This document shows positions 44,211 to 54,538 of a stretch of DNA of 64,000 nt, one piece after another. Origin of the DNA: Nitratireductor arenosus (GTDB lineage Bacteria; Pseudomonadota; Alphaproteobacteria; Rhizobiales; Rhizobiaceae). Each line of letters opens with the position of its first letter. Positions within the stretch are counted from its first letter, which is position 1. The stretch spans positions 310,001 to 374,000 of the forward strand of contig NZ_WPHG01000002.1 of assembly GCF_009742725.1 (NCBI RefSeq), in the 5' to 3' direction. The position numbers were made by a program, and so were the translations under genes. A model generated the notes under the pieces. That model did not search any database. It was not told where the DNA came from and was given only the letters and a program-made list of their open reading frames with translations.

Positions 44211-44227
44211 TTTAGAACCGTTCCAAA
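44211..44227. promoter_or_regulatory. Irr-type iron control element (ICE) before the suf operon
   Basis: TTTAGAA-CCG-TTCCAAA fits the rhizobial Irr box, TTTAGAA-N3-TTCTAAA, with one mismatch; the outer AG/CT extend the symmetry to 21 bases (44209-44229). It lies about 115 bases before the first gene of the suf cluster. In Agrobacterium the homologous cluster is controlled by iron regulators Irr and RirA, which supports the assignment. Confidence 0.7.
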
Positions 44228-44342
44228 CTTGGCGAAGAGCCGTCAATCTGGCAAGGCGGGTAGATAGGACGTGTCGTGGCGTGATTTCAAGGAAATTGCG
44301 CGCGGCGCCGCGAAATCGGAAAGCAGGATCGAACCGGCAGGC

Positions 44343-45506
44343 ATGCACGCACAGCGCGCTTATCTCGATTATAACGCCAGCGCGCCGCTCCTGGAGACGG
44401 CGCGGACGGCGATGCTGGCTGCTCTGGACACCGGCGGCAACGCCTCTTCGGTCCATGCCGAGGGGCGGGCGGCGCGGCGCCTGATCGAGGAAACCCGGCG
44501 CGAGATCGCGGCGCTTGTGGGCGGCGCCGCCGAGCATGTCACCTTTACCTCCGGAGCCAGCGAAGCGGCCTCGATGCTGGCTTTGCCGGACTGGCGCATG
44601 GGCCGTGCCCCACTGCGACTCGAACGGCTGTTTGTGGCGGCGAGCGATCATCCTTGCCTGCTCGGCGGAGGGCATTTCGCGCACGAAAACGTCCATCTTC
44701 TGCCGGTCGACCGCGACGGGCTGATCGATCCGGACGCGGTGAAGGCGATACTCGCCGCCAATGGGGTCGCAGGAAAGAGCCTGGTCGCGATCCATATGGC
44801 CAACAACGAGACAGGCGTCATCCAGCCGGTCGCCGATATCGCCCGCGTCGCGAAGGAGGCGGGCGCCTTGTTCGCGCTCGACGCGGTGCAGGCCGCGGGG
44901 CGCATTCCGCTCGACATCGCCGATCTCGGGGCCGATTTCCTGATCCTGTCGGCGCACAAGATCGGCGGGCCCAAGGGCGCCGGCGCCCTGGTGGCCGCTT
45001 CCGGGCTGGTCATGCCCGAGCCGCTGGTGCGCGGCGGAGGCCAGGAAAAGGGCCATCGCGGCGGAACCGAGAACGTGGCCGCGATTGCCGGCTTCGGCGC
45101 CGCCGCGCGCGAGGCCGCGCGGGCCGTGGAGCTGATGGACGGTGTGCGCGCCTTGCGCGACGAGGCCGAACGGGCAATCCGCGAGATCGCGCCACGGGCA
45201 ACGATATTCGGCGCGTCGGCGCCGCGCCTGCCGAATACGAGCTTCTTTTCCGTGCCGGGGCTGAAGGCCGAAACCGCGCAGATCGGCTTCGATCTCGCCG
45301 GGATCGCGCTGTCGGCGGGGTCGGCCTGTTCGTCGGGCAAGGTCGGTCCGAGCCACGTGCTGGCGGCGATGGGCTACGGCGAGGAGGCGTCGGCGTTGCG
45401 GGTTTCGCTCGGCATGGCGACGCGAGCCGGCGATATCGAACGTTTTGCAAGCGCCCTACGCGGTGTCGTCGCGCGCGGAGCAGAGGAAAAAAGTCACGCC
45501 GCCTGA
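44343..45506 (+). CDS. sufS2: cysteine desulfurase (IscS/NifS type), first suf-cluster gene
   Basis: 387 residues from ATG 44343; the frame extends 24 codons upstream without family support. It has the class V aminotransferase fold: AYLDYNASAPLLETAR, FTSGASEAASM, IHMANNETGVIQPV, the PLP-Lys in ILSAHKIGGPKG and the sulfur-accepting Cys in GSACSSGKVGPSHVL. It frees sulfur from cysteine for iron-sulfur cluster building. In Agrobacterium the equivalent is called sufS2, and it sits upstream of sufB exactly as here. An iscR-type regulator gene is absent immediately upstream. An Irr-like box precedes the gene. Confidence 0.88.
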   Translation: MHAQRAYLDYNASAPLLETARTAMLAALDTGGNASSVHAEGRAARRLIEETRREIAALVGGAAEHVTFTSGASEAASMLALPDWRMGRAPLRLERLFVAASDHPCLLGGGHFAHENVHLLPVDRDGLIDPDAVKAILAANGVAGKSLVAIHMANNETGVIQPVADIARVAKEAGALFALDAVQAAGRIPLDIADLGADFLILSAHKIGGPKGAGALVAASGLVMPEPLVRGGGQEKGHRGGTENVAAIAGFGAAAREAARAVELMDGVRALRDEAERAIREIAPRATIFGASAPRLPNTSFFSVPGLKAETAQIGFDLAGIALSAGSACSSGKVGPSHVLAAMGYGEEASALRVSLGMATRAGDIERFASALRGVVARGAEEKSHAA

Positions 45507-45677
45507 CATTCGGGAAACTTGCCCGAAAATGTCAGGAAAAATTGTCGCTATGGCCGGAAACGGGCTTTTACCGGGGTGATTTTCCCGGTTGTGCACACTA
45601 CATGAGGCATACGCCGCGAGTGGTGCCATAGTTTGAAGACTGCCGGGCCTTGAACCTGGCGAGGATGGAGAACGCTG

Positions 45678-47192
45678 ATGCCTGCCGTGCAGGAGACGAT
45701 TGAGCAGGTCCGCAATATCGACGTGGACCAGTACAAATATGGTTTCGAGACGCTCATCGAGACCGACAAGGCGCCGAAGGGCCTCAACGAGGACATCATC
45801 CGGCTGATCTCGGCCAAGAAGGACGAGCCGGAATGGATGCTGGACTGGCGTCTGGAAGCGTTTCGGCGCTGGCAGACGATGAGCGAGCCCAGCTGGGCGC
45901 GGGTGTCCTATCCCGAGATCGATTTCCAGGACATCCACTATTACGCCGCTCCCAAAAGCACCTCCGGTCCGACCTCGCTCGAGGAGGTCGACCCCGAATT
46001 GCTGCGCACCTATGAAAAGCTCGGCATTCCGCTCAAGGAGCAGGAAATCCTGGCCGGCGTGCGCAAGCAGGGCGAGCCGTCCGATCTCGACGCGATCGAG
46101 GGCAATGGCGGACGACGAGTGGCCGTCGACGCGGTGTTCGATTCGGTCTCGGTGGTGACGACCTTCAAAAAGGAGCTGGCGGCGGCCGGCGTGATCTTCT
46201 GCTCGATTTCCGAGGCGATCCGCGAGCATCCCGATCTGGTGCGCAAATATCTCGGCACGGTGGTGCCGACCAGCGACAATTATTACGCGACCCTCAATAC
46301 GGCGGTCTTTACCGACGGGTCGTTCGTCTACGTGCCCAAGGGCGTGCGCTGCCCGATGGAGCTGTCGACCTATTTCCGCATCAACGAAAAGAACACCGGC
46401 CAGTTCGAACGCACACTGATCATCGCCGAGGAGGGCGCTTATGTGTCCTACCTGGAAGGGTGTACGGCGCCGCAGCGCGACGAGAACCAGCTCCACGCGG
46501 CTGTCGTCGAACTGATCGCGCTCGACGACGCGGAGATCAAATATTCGACGGTGCAGAACTGGTATCCCGGCGACAAGGACGGCAAGGGCGGCATCTACAA
46601 TTTCGTCACCAAGCGGGGCGACTGCCGGGGCAAGAATTCCAAGATCTCCTGGACCCAGGTCGAAACCGGCTCGGCGATCACCTGGAAATATCCCTCCTGC
46701 ATCCTGCGCGGCGACAATTCGCAGGGGGAGTTCTATTCGATCGCGGTCTCCAACGGCCACCAGCAGATCGATTCCGGCACCAAGATGCTGCATCTGGGCA
46801 AGAACACGGTGTCGCGTATCATCTCCAAGGGCATTTCGGCGGGCAGGTCCAACAACACCTATCGCGGCCAGGTGTCGGTGCATCGCAAGGCGACCAACGC
46901 GCGCAATTTCACCAATTGCGATTCGCTGCTTATCGGCAACGATTGCGGCGCACACACCGTGCCCTATATCGAGGCCAAGAACGCGACCGCCAAGCTCGAG
47001 CACGAGGCGACGACGTCGAAAATTTCGGAAGATCAACTCTTCTACGTCATGCAGCGCGGCATTCCGGAGGAGGAGGCGATCGCGCTGATCGTCAACGGCT
47101 TCGTCAAGGAAGTCATCCAGGAACTGCCGATGGAATTCGCCGTCGAGGCGCAGAAGCTGATCGGCATCTCGCTCGAGGGCAGCGTGGGGTAA
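45678..47192 (+). CDS. sufB: Fe-S cluster assembly scaffold SufB
   Basis: 504 residues from ATG 45678 (GAGGATGGAG upstream). The N-terminal helical region ([20 protein letters not shown]) and the beta-helix core with [20 protein letters not shown] and [20 protein letters not shown] are SufB-specific. [20 protein letters not shown] holds the conserved Cys used for cluster assembly. It works in a SufBC2D complex. The 171 bases before it carry no gene. Confidence 0.97.
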   Translation: MPAVQETIEQVRNIDVDQYKYGFETLIETDKAPKGLNEDIIRLISAKKDEPEWMLDWRLEAFRRWQTMSEPSWARVSYPEIDFQDIHYYAAPKSTSGPTSLEEVDPELLRTYEKLGIPLKEQEILAGVRKQGEPSDLDAIEGNGGRRVAVDAVFDSVSVVTTFKKELAAAGVIFCSISEAIREHPDLVRKYLGTVVPTSDNYYATLNTAVFTDGSFVYVPKGVRCPMELSTYFRINEKNTGQFERTLIIAEEGAYVSYLEGCTAPQRDENQLHAAVVELIALDDAEIKYSTVQNWYPGDKDGKGGIYNFVTKRGDCRGKNSKISWTQVETGSAITWKYPSCILRGDNSQGEFYSIAVSNGHQQIDSGTKMLHLGKNTVSRIISKGISAGRSNNTYRGQVSVHRKATNARNFTNCDSLLIGNDCGAHTVPYIEAKNATAKLEHEATTSKISEDQLFYVMQRGIPEEEAIALIVNGFVKEVIQELPMEFAVEAQKLIGISLEGSVG

Positions 47193-47265
47193 TCGCGGGC
47201 TTCCGGTCCGCGCAACATGAACACGCGCCCCTGGCGCCGTTGGAAAACTTCGAAACGAGACAAGA

Positions 47266-48021
47266 ATGCTTGAGATCAAGAACCTTCACGCCCGCGTCGC
47301 CGAGACCGGCACCGAGATCATCCGCGGGCTCGACCTGACCGTGAAGGCCGGCGAAGTCGCCGCCATCATGGGCCCGAACGGCTCGGGCAAATCGACGCTG
47401 TCCTATGTCCTTGCCGGTCGTCCGGATTACGAGGTCACCGACGGCGATATCCTCTATGACGGCCAGTCGATCCTGGAGATGGATCCGGCCGAGCGCGCGG
47501 CCGCCGGCGTCTTCCTCGCCTTCCAGTATCCAATGGAGATACCCGGGGTCGCGACGATGGAGTTTCTGAAGGTCGCGATCAATTCGCAGCGCCGCGCCCG
47601 CGGCGATGCGGAGCTGAAGATTCCCGACCTTCTGAAGAAGGTCAAGGAGGCCGCCGGCACGCTCGAGATGGACATGGCGATGCTCAAGCGGCCGCTCAAT
47701 GTCGGGTTTTCCGGCGGCGAGAAGAAGCGCGCCGAGATCCTGCAGATGATGCTTCTGGAGCCGAAGCTGTGCGTGCTGGACGAGACCGATTCCGGTCTCG
47801 ACATCGACGCGCTGAAGATCGTCGCCGACGGCGTCAACGCGTTGCGTTCGCCCGAGCGCGCCATGGTCGTCATCACCCACTATCAGCGCCTTTTGGACTA
47901 TATCGTGCCCGACACGGTGCATGTGCTGTCGCGCGGCCGGGTGGTGAAGTCGGGCGACAAGGGTCTGGCGCTGGAACTCGAGAAGAACGGTTACGCCGGT
48001 GTCGTCGGCGAGGCCGCGTAG
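47266..48021 (+). CDS. sufC: Fe-S assembly ATPase SufC
   Basis: 251 residues from ATG 47266. ABC-type ATPase: Walker A IMGPNGSGKSTLSYVLAG, signature VGFSGGEKKRAEILQMML, Walker B CVLDETDSGLDIDALK and the downstream His in VVITHYQRLLDYIVPDTVHV. It powers the SufBD scaffold. The sufD gene follows directly. Confidence 0.97.
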   Translation: MLEIKNLHARVAETGTEIIRGLDLTVKAGEVAAIMGPNGSGKSTLSYVLAGRPDYEVTDGDILYDGQSILEMDPAERAAAGVFLAFQYPMEIPGVATMEFLKVAINSQRRARGDAELKIPDLLKKVKEAAGTLEMDMAMLKRPLNVGFSGGEKKRAEILQMMLLEPKLCVLDETDSGLDIDALKIVADGVNALRSPERAMVVITHYQRLLDYIVPDTVHVLSRGRVVKSGDKGLALELEKNGYAGVVGEAA

Positions 48022-49296
48022 GTGACCACGATGAATGTTCATGCCACCCCGCAAATGACGGCGGCCGAACAGGCGCTGATCGACACCTATGGCCAGCTCT
48101 TTTCCGATCTGCCGGGCGACACCGCCGTTGTCGTCAGGCGCGACGAGGCGGTCGAGGCGCTGAAATCGGGCCTGCCGACACGCCGTGTCGAGGCTTGGCA
48201 CTACACCGATCTGCGCCGGCTTTTGAGCACGGTTCCGGCCTTCGATCCTCTCGCGCGTGCAAAGGAGCAACCGGCGCTGTTGAGCGGCGCCACGGTGTTG
48301 CCTGTGCTTTCGGGCACGGTCACGTCCATGCCGCAGATCGAGGGCGTCGCGATCCGGCGGATATTCGACCGGCTGAGCGACGGCAGTCTCGCGGCGCAGC
48401 TTTTCGACGGCGATGCGGCCGACGCGATCGGCGCGATCAACACGGCCTTTGTCGGCGACGGCTACGCGCTCGACATCGCCGAGGGCGCGGAGATCGCCAA
48501 ACCGATCGAATTGCAAAACCTGCATGAAGGCGGCCAGACGCATGTGCGTTTTGCCACCCACGCCGGCCGCAACTCACGCGCCACGATCGTGGAGCGCCAG
48601 ACCGGGACCGGCGAGGCGCTGGTTTCGGCCATAAGCCACATCACGGTCGAGGACGGCGCCGAGCTGACCTGGATCATTCTCCAGGAACAGCCGGACGATG
48701 CGACTTTTCTCGGCCAGACCAATATCGAGATCGGCGCGGACGCGAAGTTCACGCTGTTCTTCATGAACGCCGGCGGCAAGCTGGTGCGTCAGGAGGTGAC
48801 GGTCAATGTCGCGGGCGAGGGGTCCGAGTTCATCCTGCGCGGCGTCAACCTTTTGGCGGGCGGGACGCATTGCGACGTGACCATGGTGCTCGACCACGCC
48901 GCGGCCAACACGGTCTCGACCGAAGTGATACGCAACGTCGTCACGGACCAGGCCAAGGGCGTGTTTCAGGGTCAGATACGCGTTGCGCGCGAGGCGCAGA
49001 AGACCGACGCCAAGATGGCTTGCAACACCCTGCTTCTGACGGATGAGGGCGAGTTCTCGGCCAAGCCGGAACTGGAGATCTTTGCCGACGACGTGGCGTG
49101 CGGGCACGGCGCGACGGTGACGGAAATCGACCAGGGCCATCTGTTTTACCTGATGGCGCGCGGCATCGACGAAAAGACCGCGCGCGGATTGCTGGTGCGC
49201 GCCTTTCTGGCCGAGGTGATCGAGGATCTGGAAAACGAGGCGATGGTCGAGGCGCTGGAAGAAAAGCTGACGGCGTGGTTTGCCACGCATGGCTAA
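48022..49296 (+). CDS. sufD: Fe-S assembly protein SufD
   Basis: 424 residues if started at the GTG adjoining the sufC stop; ATG 48031 (three codons later) has AGGTGA just before it and is an equally good start. The beta-helix scaffold shows VEAWHYTDLRRLL, HFATHAGRNSR-like sugar-barrel strands, LAGGTHCDVTMVLDHAA and DEGEFSAKPELEIFADDVAC. The last block has the Cys and His (CGHGATVTEID) expected in SufD. It is the partner of SufB. Confidence 0.94.
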   Translation: MTTMNVHATPQMTAAEQALIDTYGQLFSDLPGDTAVVVRRDEAVEALKSGLPTRRVEAWHYTDLRRLLSTVPAFDPLARAKEQPALLSGATVLPVLSGTVTSMPQIEGVAIRRIFDRLSDGSLAAQLFDGDAADAIGAINTAFVGDGYALDIAEGAEIAKPIELQNLHEGGQTHVRFATHAGRNSRATIVERQTGTGEALVSAISHITVEDGAELTWIILQEQPDDATFLGQTNIEIGADAKFTLFFMNAGGKLVRQEVTVNVAGEGSEFILRGVNLLAGGTHCDVTMVLDHAAANTVSTEVIRNVVTDQAKGVFQGQIRVAREAQKTDAKMACNTLLLTDEGEFSAKPELEIFADDVACGHGATVTEIDQGHLFYLMARGIDEKTARGLLVRAFLAEVIEDLENEAMVEALEEKLTAWFATHG

Positions 49297-49397
49297 TGCC
49301 GGACGAAGCGGGGCGGTCTCGGCGGCCGGCGCCGACCGCGCCGGTGTGAGCGCTTCGCAGCCGGCAAGCGGGCCAACCAACCGGGAGTAGCAGGACC

Positions 49398-50639
49398 ATG
49401 GATCAGAAAGTCGAATCCGCTCCCTACGACGTCGAGGCGATCCGCCGCGACTTTCCCATCCTCGCGCGCGAGGTCTACGGCAAGCCGCTGGTCTATCTCG
49501 ACAACGGCGCCTCGGCGCAAAAGCCGCAGGCCGTGCTCGACGCGATCGCCCATACCTATGGCGTCGAATACGCCAATGTGCATCGCGGCCTGCATTTTTT
49601 GTCCAATGCGGCGACCGACGCCTATGAGAAGGCGCGCGAGACCGTGCGCGGCTTCGTCAACGCGGCGAGCGTCGATGAGATCGTCTTCACCAAGAACGCG
49701 ACCGAGGCGATCAACACCATCGCCTATGGCTGGGGCATGCCGCATATCGGCGACGGCGACGAGATCGTGCTGTCGATCATGGAGCATCATTCCAACATCG
49801 TGCCGTGGCATTTCATTCGCGAACGCCAGGGCGCGAAACTGGTGTGGGCCCCGGTCGACGAGGAGGGAGTGTTCCATCTCGACGAATTCGAGAAATGCCT
49901 GACCGCGCGCACCAAGCTGATCGCGATCACCCACATGTCAAACGTGCTCGGCACGGTGGTGCCGATCCGCGAGATCTGCCGCATCGCGCATGAGCGCGGC
50001 ATCAAGGTCCTGGTCGACGGCAGCCAGGCGGCCGTGCACATGCCGGTCGACGTGCAGGAGCTGGGCTGCGACTTTTATGTGTTTACCGGCCACAAGCTCT
50101 ACGGCCCCTCCGGCATCGGCGTGCTCTACGGCCGCATGGAGGCACTGGAAGCGACGATACCTTTCCAGGGCGGCGGCGAGATGATCGAGGACGTGGCGAT
50201 GGAGGGCGTGACCTACAACCACCCGCCGCATCGCTTCGAGGCCGGAACGCCGCCGATCGCCCAGGCGATCGGGCTGGGCGCGGCGATCGATTATGTCGAA
50301 TCGATCGGGCGGGCGCGCATCGCCGCCTACGAGGCGGATCTGCGCGATTACGCCCATGAGCGCCTGCGCGGGGTGAACGCGCTGCGTATTCTGGGCAATG
50401 CGCCGGACAAGGGGGCGATCATCTCCTTCGAGTTGGAGGGGATACACGCCCATGACGTGTCAATGGTGATCGACCGCTCCGGCGTGGCGGTCCGGGCCGG
50501 CACCCATTGCGCCCAGCCGCTGTTGAAGCGGTTCGGGGTGACGTCGACATGCCGGGCCTCGTTCGGCCTTTACAACACCAGGGCCGAGGTTGACGCCCTG
50601 GTCGAGGCGCTGGAAAAGGCGCGGACATTTTTCGGATGA
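49398..50639 (+). CDS. sufS: cysteine desulfurase SufS
   Basis: 413 residues from ATG 49398 with GGGAGTAGCAGGA upstream. It is a group II desulfurase: YLDNGASAQKPQAVLDAI, ANVHRGLHFLS, the PLP-Lys of VFTGHKLYGPSGIGVLYG and the Cys in VRAGTHCAQPLL. It differs clearly from the upstream sufS2 enzyme, so the operon carries two desulfurases of different groups, as known from Agrobacterium. Its stop overlaps the next gene's start. Confidence 0.95.
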   Translation: MDQKVESAPYDVEAIRRDFPILAREVYGKPLVYLDNGASAQKPQAVLDAIAHTYGVEYANVHRGLHFLSNAATDAYEKARETVRGFVNAASVDEIVFTKNATEAINTIAYGWGMPHIGDGDEIVLSIMEHHSNIVPWHFIRERQGAKLVWAPVDEEGVFHLDEFEKCLTARTKLIAITHMSNVLGTVVPIREICRIAHERGIKVLVDGSQAAVHMPVDVQELGCDFYVFTGHKLYGPSGIGVLYGRMEALEATIPFQGGGEMIEDVAMEGVTYNHPPHRFEAGTPPIAQAIGLGAAIDYVESIGRARIAAYEADLRDYAHERLRGVNALRILGNAPDKGAIISFELEGIHAHDVSMVIDRSGVAVRAGTHCAQPLLKRFGVTSTCRASFGLYNTRAEVDALVEALEKARTFFG

Positions 50640-51016
50640 GCGAGATGAGCGACGACACCACCACACCGCACGCAGAAACGGCGCCGGCATCGGCTCTCCC
50701 GCAGGACGAGCTGGCACGGCTGACCGACGACATCGTCAGCGCGATCAAGACCGTCTACGATCCCGAGATTCCGGCCGATATCTACGAGCTCGGCCTGATC
50801 TACAAGATCGACATCGAGGACGACCGCTCGGTCAAGATCGACATGACCCTGACCGCGCCGGGCTGTCCGGTCGCCGGCGAGATGCCGGGCTGGGTTGAAA
50901 ACGCGGTCGGCACCGTTGAAGGTGTGTCCGGCGTCGAGGTCAGCATGGTGTTCGACCCGCCCTGGACACCCGACCGGATGTCGGAAGAAGCCCAGGTCGC
51001 GGTCGGCTGGTATTGA
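50636..51016 (+). CDS. sufT: SufT-type DUF59 (MIP18) protein
   Basis: 126 residues, starting at an ATGA overlap with sufS. The first 25 residues are polar. The DUF59 domain follows (IKTVYDPEIPADIYELGLIY, then TLTAPGCPVAGEMPGWVENA with the invariant Cys, and FDPPWTPDRMSEEAQ). It helps mature iron-sulfur proteins. The Agrobacterium operon calls this gene sufX. Confidence 0.92.
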   Translation: MSEMSDDTTTPHAETAPASALPQDELARLTDDIVSAIKTVYDPEIPADIYELGLIYKIDIEDDRSVKIDMTLTAPGCPVAGEMPGWVENAVGTVEGVSGVEVSMVFDPPWTPDRMSEEAQVAVGWY

Positions 51017-51109
51017 CCGGCGGGTTGCGCAAGACGCGAATCTTTACCATCTTAATGTCAGCATCATCATTCGGCGGGCCTTGAACCCGCGCGCAATGGA
51101 GAAACGATC

Positions 51110-51496
51110 ATGGGCCGGTTTCAGGTCATCACGATAACGGACGAGGCGGCCGCGCGAGTGTGCGAGATCGTCGAAAACCGCGACGGCGCGCGAGGCGTGC
51201 GTGTCGGCGTGAAAAAGGGCGGCTGCGCCGGCATGGAATATACGGTCGATCTGGTGACCGAGGCGGACGCCAAGGACGATCATGTCGAGCATGGTGGCGC
51301 GCATGTCTATGTCGCGCCCGAGGCGAGCCTGTTCCTGCTCGGCACGGAAATGGGCTACGAGGTGTCGACGCTGCGCTCAGGCTTCACCTTTTCCAATCCC
51401 AACCAGTCCTCGGCCTGCGGCTGCGGCGAGTCGGTGGAGTTGAAGCCGGCCGATCTCAAAGCGCTCGCCGAGGCGCGCGGAGCCGGCGCCGTTTGA
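51110..51496 (+). CDS. sufA: A-type Fe-S carrier SufA
   Basis: 128 residues from ATG 51110 (GGAGAAACG upstream). It has the three conserved cysteines of the HesB/IscA family: GGCAGMEYTVDL and SACGCGESVEL. It carries or delivers Fe-S clusters. The gene closes the suf operon; I found no clear terminator after it. Confidence 0.95.
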   Translation: MGRFQVITITDEAAARVCEIVENRDGARGVRVGVKKGGCAGMEYTVDLVTEADAKDDHVEHGGAHVYVAPEASLFLLGTEMGYEVSTLRSGFTFSNPNQSSACGCGESVELKPADLKALAEARGAGAV

Positions 51497-51863
51497 GCGA
51501 CGCGCGCGGTCCGTGCCTTTCGTATCGTCGCTGACAGAACGGACGGTTGCCGCCGTCGATCAGCCATGAACAAGGACTGTTCTCGAAGCGGTTTTTTCTG
51601 GCGGCATGGGCGCATCGGCACGACGGCGTCGTCATCGCCGTGATCCTGGGCTGCGAGCCCGATGCTGAAGAGGGACTTAGAGGTTGCCGGCGCTCACGAG
51701 GCGGCCGGGGCGGAACGCCGGACCTACGTCAATTTTTTGCGCGGCAAGCAGATGCGGATGCCGTTGGGCGGCGCCGTCGACGATGCCGCACTGGCCGAGA
51801 CTGGCGTTCGAAGCGGAAATGCGGGCCGGGGCGTGAAACCGCGTCTGCGGCGGCGGCTACGTT
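51497..51863. other. 367-base gap, no convincing gene
   Basis: The gap between sufA and the convergent helicase gene carries small frames (51547 and 51662 on the plus strand), but none has a coding look or a ribosome-binding site I trust, and none resembles a protein I know. No repeat or hairpin stands out. Confidence 0.4.
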
Positions 51864-53405
51864 TCAGACCTTGACCACGACCTTCATGAAATCGGGCATG
51901 TCGTCGCCGAAGCCAACCGGCGCGTCGCCGAGATCGTCCTTGCGCGAGCGGTTCCGCTTTTCGCGCGGGGGGGCGTCGCGAGGTCCGCTGTCACGACCGC
52001 CGGTCGTGTCGCGGCGATTGGCGTTGTCGGCCTTGATCGCGCTTTTGCGGGCCGTCTTGGCGTCGCCGTCATCGGTCTCGCCGGTTTGCGCGGGCGCTGC
52101 CGCCACGGGAGCCGCCGGTGCCTGCTCCTCGGTGGTTTCGGCCTTCCTGCTGCGGGGCTTGCCGCGCGTCTTTTCGCCCTTGGCGGCTCGGCTGCCGCGT
52201 CCGCGGCGCGGCGCCTCGTCCTCTTCGTCCGCCGACAGGGTCGACAGGTCGCCGTCGTGCCATTCGATCGTTTGGCCGATCAGCTTTTCGATCGCGTCGA
52301 CATATTTCTTGTCCGAGCGGGTGGCGATCGTGAAGGCCTTGCCGGCGCGCCCGGCCCGGCCGGTGCGGCCGATGCGGTGGACATAGTCCTCGGCATGGAT
52401 CGGCACGTCGAAATTGAACACATGGCTGACGGCGGGGATGTCGAGCCCGCGCGCGGCGACGTCGGAGGCGACCAGAAGCTTCAGCTTGCCGTCACGGAAA
52501 TTGGCCAGCATCGCCATGCGGGCGCGCTGGTCCATGTCGCCATGCAGCGCACCGGCGTCGAATTCATGCCGGGTCAGCGAGCGGAACAACTCCGACACGT
52601 CCACCTTGCGGTTGCAGAAGATGATCGCGTTGGTCAGCTCGTCTTCCTGCTCGCGGATCAGCCGGCGCAGCGTGTCGCGCTTGTCCCATGCCTTGCCCGG
52701 CGATTTCACCAGGCGCTGGGCCACGGTTGCGGCCGTGCTCGCCGCGCGGGCGACCTCGACGCGCACCGGCGCCTGCAGGAACTTTTCGGTCAGCTTGGTG
52801 ATCTCCGGCGGCATGGTGGCCGAGAAGAACAACGTCTGACGGGTAAAGGGTATCATCTCGCAGATGCGTTCGATATCGGGGATAAAGCCCATGTCGAGCA
52901 TCCGGTCGGCTTCGTCGATGACGAGAATGTCGACGCCGGTCAGAAGCAGCTTGCCGCGCTCGCGATGGTCGAGCAGCCGGCCGGGCGTGGCGATCAGCAC
53001 GTCGGCGCCGCGTTCCAGCTTCTTTTCCTGCTCGTCGAACGATACGCCGCCGATCAGAAGCGCGATGTTGAGCCGGTGGTTCTTGCCGTATTTGATGAAG
53101 TTTTCCTCGACCTGCGCGGCGAGTTCGCGCGTCGGTTCGAGGATCAGCGTCCGCGGCATGCGCGCCCGGGCACGGCCCTTTTCGAGCCGGGTGAGCATCG
53201 GCAGCACGAAGGAGGCGGTCTTGCCGGTCCCCGTCTGGGCGATGCCGAGAATGTCCTTGCCTTCCAGCGCATAGGGAATGGCGCCGGCCTGGATCGGTGT
53301 CGGCGTCGTGTAGCCTGCGTCGGTGACCGCGGACAGGACCTTGGGCGACAGACCCAGATCCGCAAAAGTTTTCGCCTGTTCGGCAGTCTGCTCGTTTGAT
53401 GGCAC
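51864..53405 (-). CDS. DEAD-box RNA helicase, RhlE-like
   Basis: 513 residues from GTG 53405 (an upstream GTG at 53450 is possible). The helicase core is complete: Q motif FADLGLSPKVLSAVTDAGYT, Walker A AQTGTGKTASFVLP, DEAD VLVIDEADRMLDMGF, SAT FFSATMPPEI, ATDVAARGLDIPAVSHVFNF-type motif V and HRIGRTGRAGRAG. The last 130 residues are a disordered basic tail (PRRGRGSRAAKGEKTRGKPR), typical of cold-adaptation or ribosome-assembly helicases. Confidence 0.93.
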   Translation of the reverse strand: MPSNEQTAEQAKTFADLGLSPKVLSAVTDAGYTTPTPIQAGAIPYALEGKDILGIAQTGTGKTASFVLPMLTRLEKGRARARMPRTLILEPTRELAAQVEENFIKYGKNHRLNIALLIGGVSFDEQEKKLERGADVLIATPGRLLDHRERGKLLLTGVDILVIDEADRMLDMGFIPDIERICEMIPFTRQTLFFSATMPPEITKLTEKFLQAPVRVEVARAASTAATVAQRLVKSPGKAWDKRDTLRRLIREQEDELTNAIIFCNRKVDVSELFRSLTRHEFDAGALHGDMDQRARMAMLANFRDGKLKLLVASDVAARGLDIPAVSHVFNFDVPIHAEDYVHRIGRTGRAGRAGKAFTIATRSDKKYVDAIEKLIGQTIEWHDGDLSTLSADEEDEAPRRGRGSRAAKGEKTRGKPRSRKAETTEEQAPAAPVAAAPAQTGETDDGDAKTARKSAIKADNANRRDTTGGRDSGPRDAPPREKRNRSRKDDLGDAPVGFGDDMPDFMKVVVKV

Positions 53406-53610
53406 GATGTTGAAATGTCTTTTTGGCTTGTGTTGCCGGGCACGTCGCACGCGGCAAGCAGGGCACTCAAGCCCGCTTTCTGAAGCTGGCGTTACGTTGC
53501 ATGGGCCGGAAAGTCAACCGTTTACCCCCAATATCGGCGGCGCGGATGCCCCTGGAGCCCGATTCAGGCGGGTTGTTGTCGATTTGCCGTGTATCTGCCG
53601 GGGACGGCGT

Positions 53611-54384
53611 TCAGTAGCGGAACTGCTCGGACAGGATGCGCTCGTCCCAGCTATGGCTTGCGTCGAACAGGATGGTGGCGGTCGTGTCGTGCGCCTCGCG
53701 CACGGTCACGGAAGCGACCGACTTGATCTCGGTGTGGTCGGCGACCGCGTTGACGGGCCGTTTTTGCGGTTCCAGCACGTCGAAGCGCACGGTCGAGCGG
53801 TTCGGGATCAGGGCGCCGCGCCAGCGCCGCGGCCGAAAGGCGCTGACCGGGGTCAGGGCGAGAAGCGGGGCCTCGAGCGGCAGGATCGGGCCCTGCGCGG
53901 ACAGATTATAGGCCGTCGATCCGGCCGGCGTGGCGACCATGACCCCGTCGCAGATCAACTCGTCCAGGCGCACCTTGCCGTCGATGGTGATGCGGAGCTT
54001 GGCCGCCTGATAGGACTGGCGCAGCAGCGAAACCTCGTTGATGGCGAGCGCGTCAGTCGTGTTGCCGTCCGTGTCGACGGTGCGCATGTGCAGCGGCCGG
54101 ATGGTTTCGGCGACCGCGTCCTCGATCCGCTCGCGCAGGTCGGTTTCGCGGTATTCGTTCATCAAGAAACCGATCGTGCCGCGGTTCATCCCGTAAATGC
54201 TGCGGCCCGAACTCATCATCTGGTGCAACGTCTGGAGCATGAAGCCGTCGCCGCCGAGCGCGACGATGACGTCGGCCTCCTCGAGCCGTTCCTGGCCGTA
54301 AAGCGTGGAGAGACGGTTGGCGGCCTCGCGCGCGTCCGGCGTGTCGGCCGAAATAAAGGCCAGGCTCGGCGGGTTTTCGCTCAC
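53611..54384 (-). CDS. nadK: NAD kinase
   Basis: 257 residues from GTG 54384, with GGAGGAGAG at ideal spacing. It begins [37 protein letters not shown] holds the GGDG phosphate-binding motif, [13 protein letters not shown] follows, and [20 protein letters not shown] is the second conserved motif. It phosphorylates NAD to NADP. The 205 bases up to the helicase start have nothing else. Confidence 0.95.
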   Translation of the reverse strand: MSENPPSLAFISADTPDAREAANRLSTLYGQERLEEADVIVALGGDGFMLQTLHQMMSSGRSIYGMNRGTIGFLMNEYRETDLRERIEDAVAETIRPLHMRTVDTDGNTTDALAINEVSLLRQSYQAAKLRITIDGKVRLDELICDGVMVATPAGSTAYNLSAQGPILPLEAPLLALTPVSAFRPRRWRGALIPNRSTVRFDVLEPQKRPVNAVADHTEIKSVASVTVREAHDTTATILFDASHSWDERILSEQFRY

Positions 54385-54538
54385 CTTTGTCTCTCCTCCA
54401 CAGGCGCGATCGCGGTCGGGCAACGGCGCGCACGCCGCCGGTTAGCACGCGCCGGGCATCAGGCAAAGCCGCGGCGTGTCGGGCAAACGCCGGAGGCACC
54501 CCTTTACTGGTGCGGAAAATATGATAACGGACGGGCGT

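Noticed and set aside
51547-51863. Small proteins between sufA and the helicase
   Set aside because: Frames are short, have no ribosome-binding site or recognisable motif, and run as plus-strand shadows into the helicase gene.
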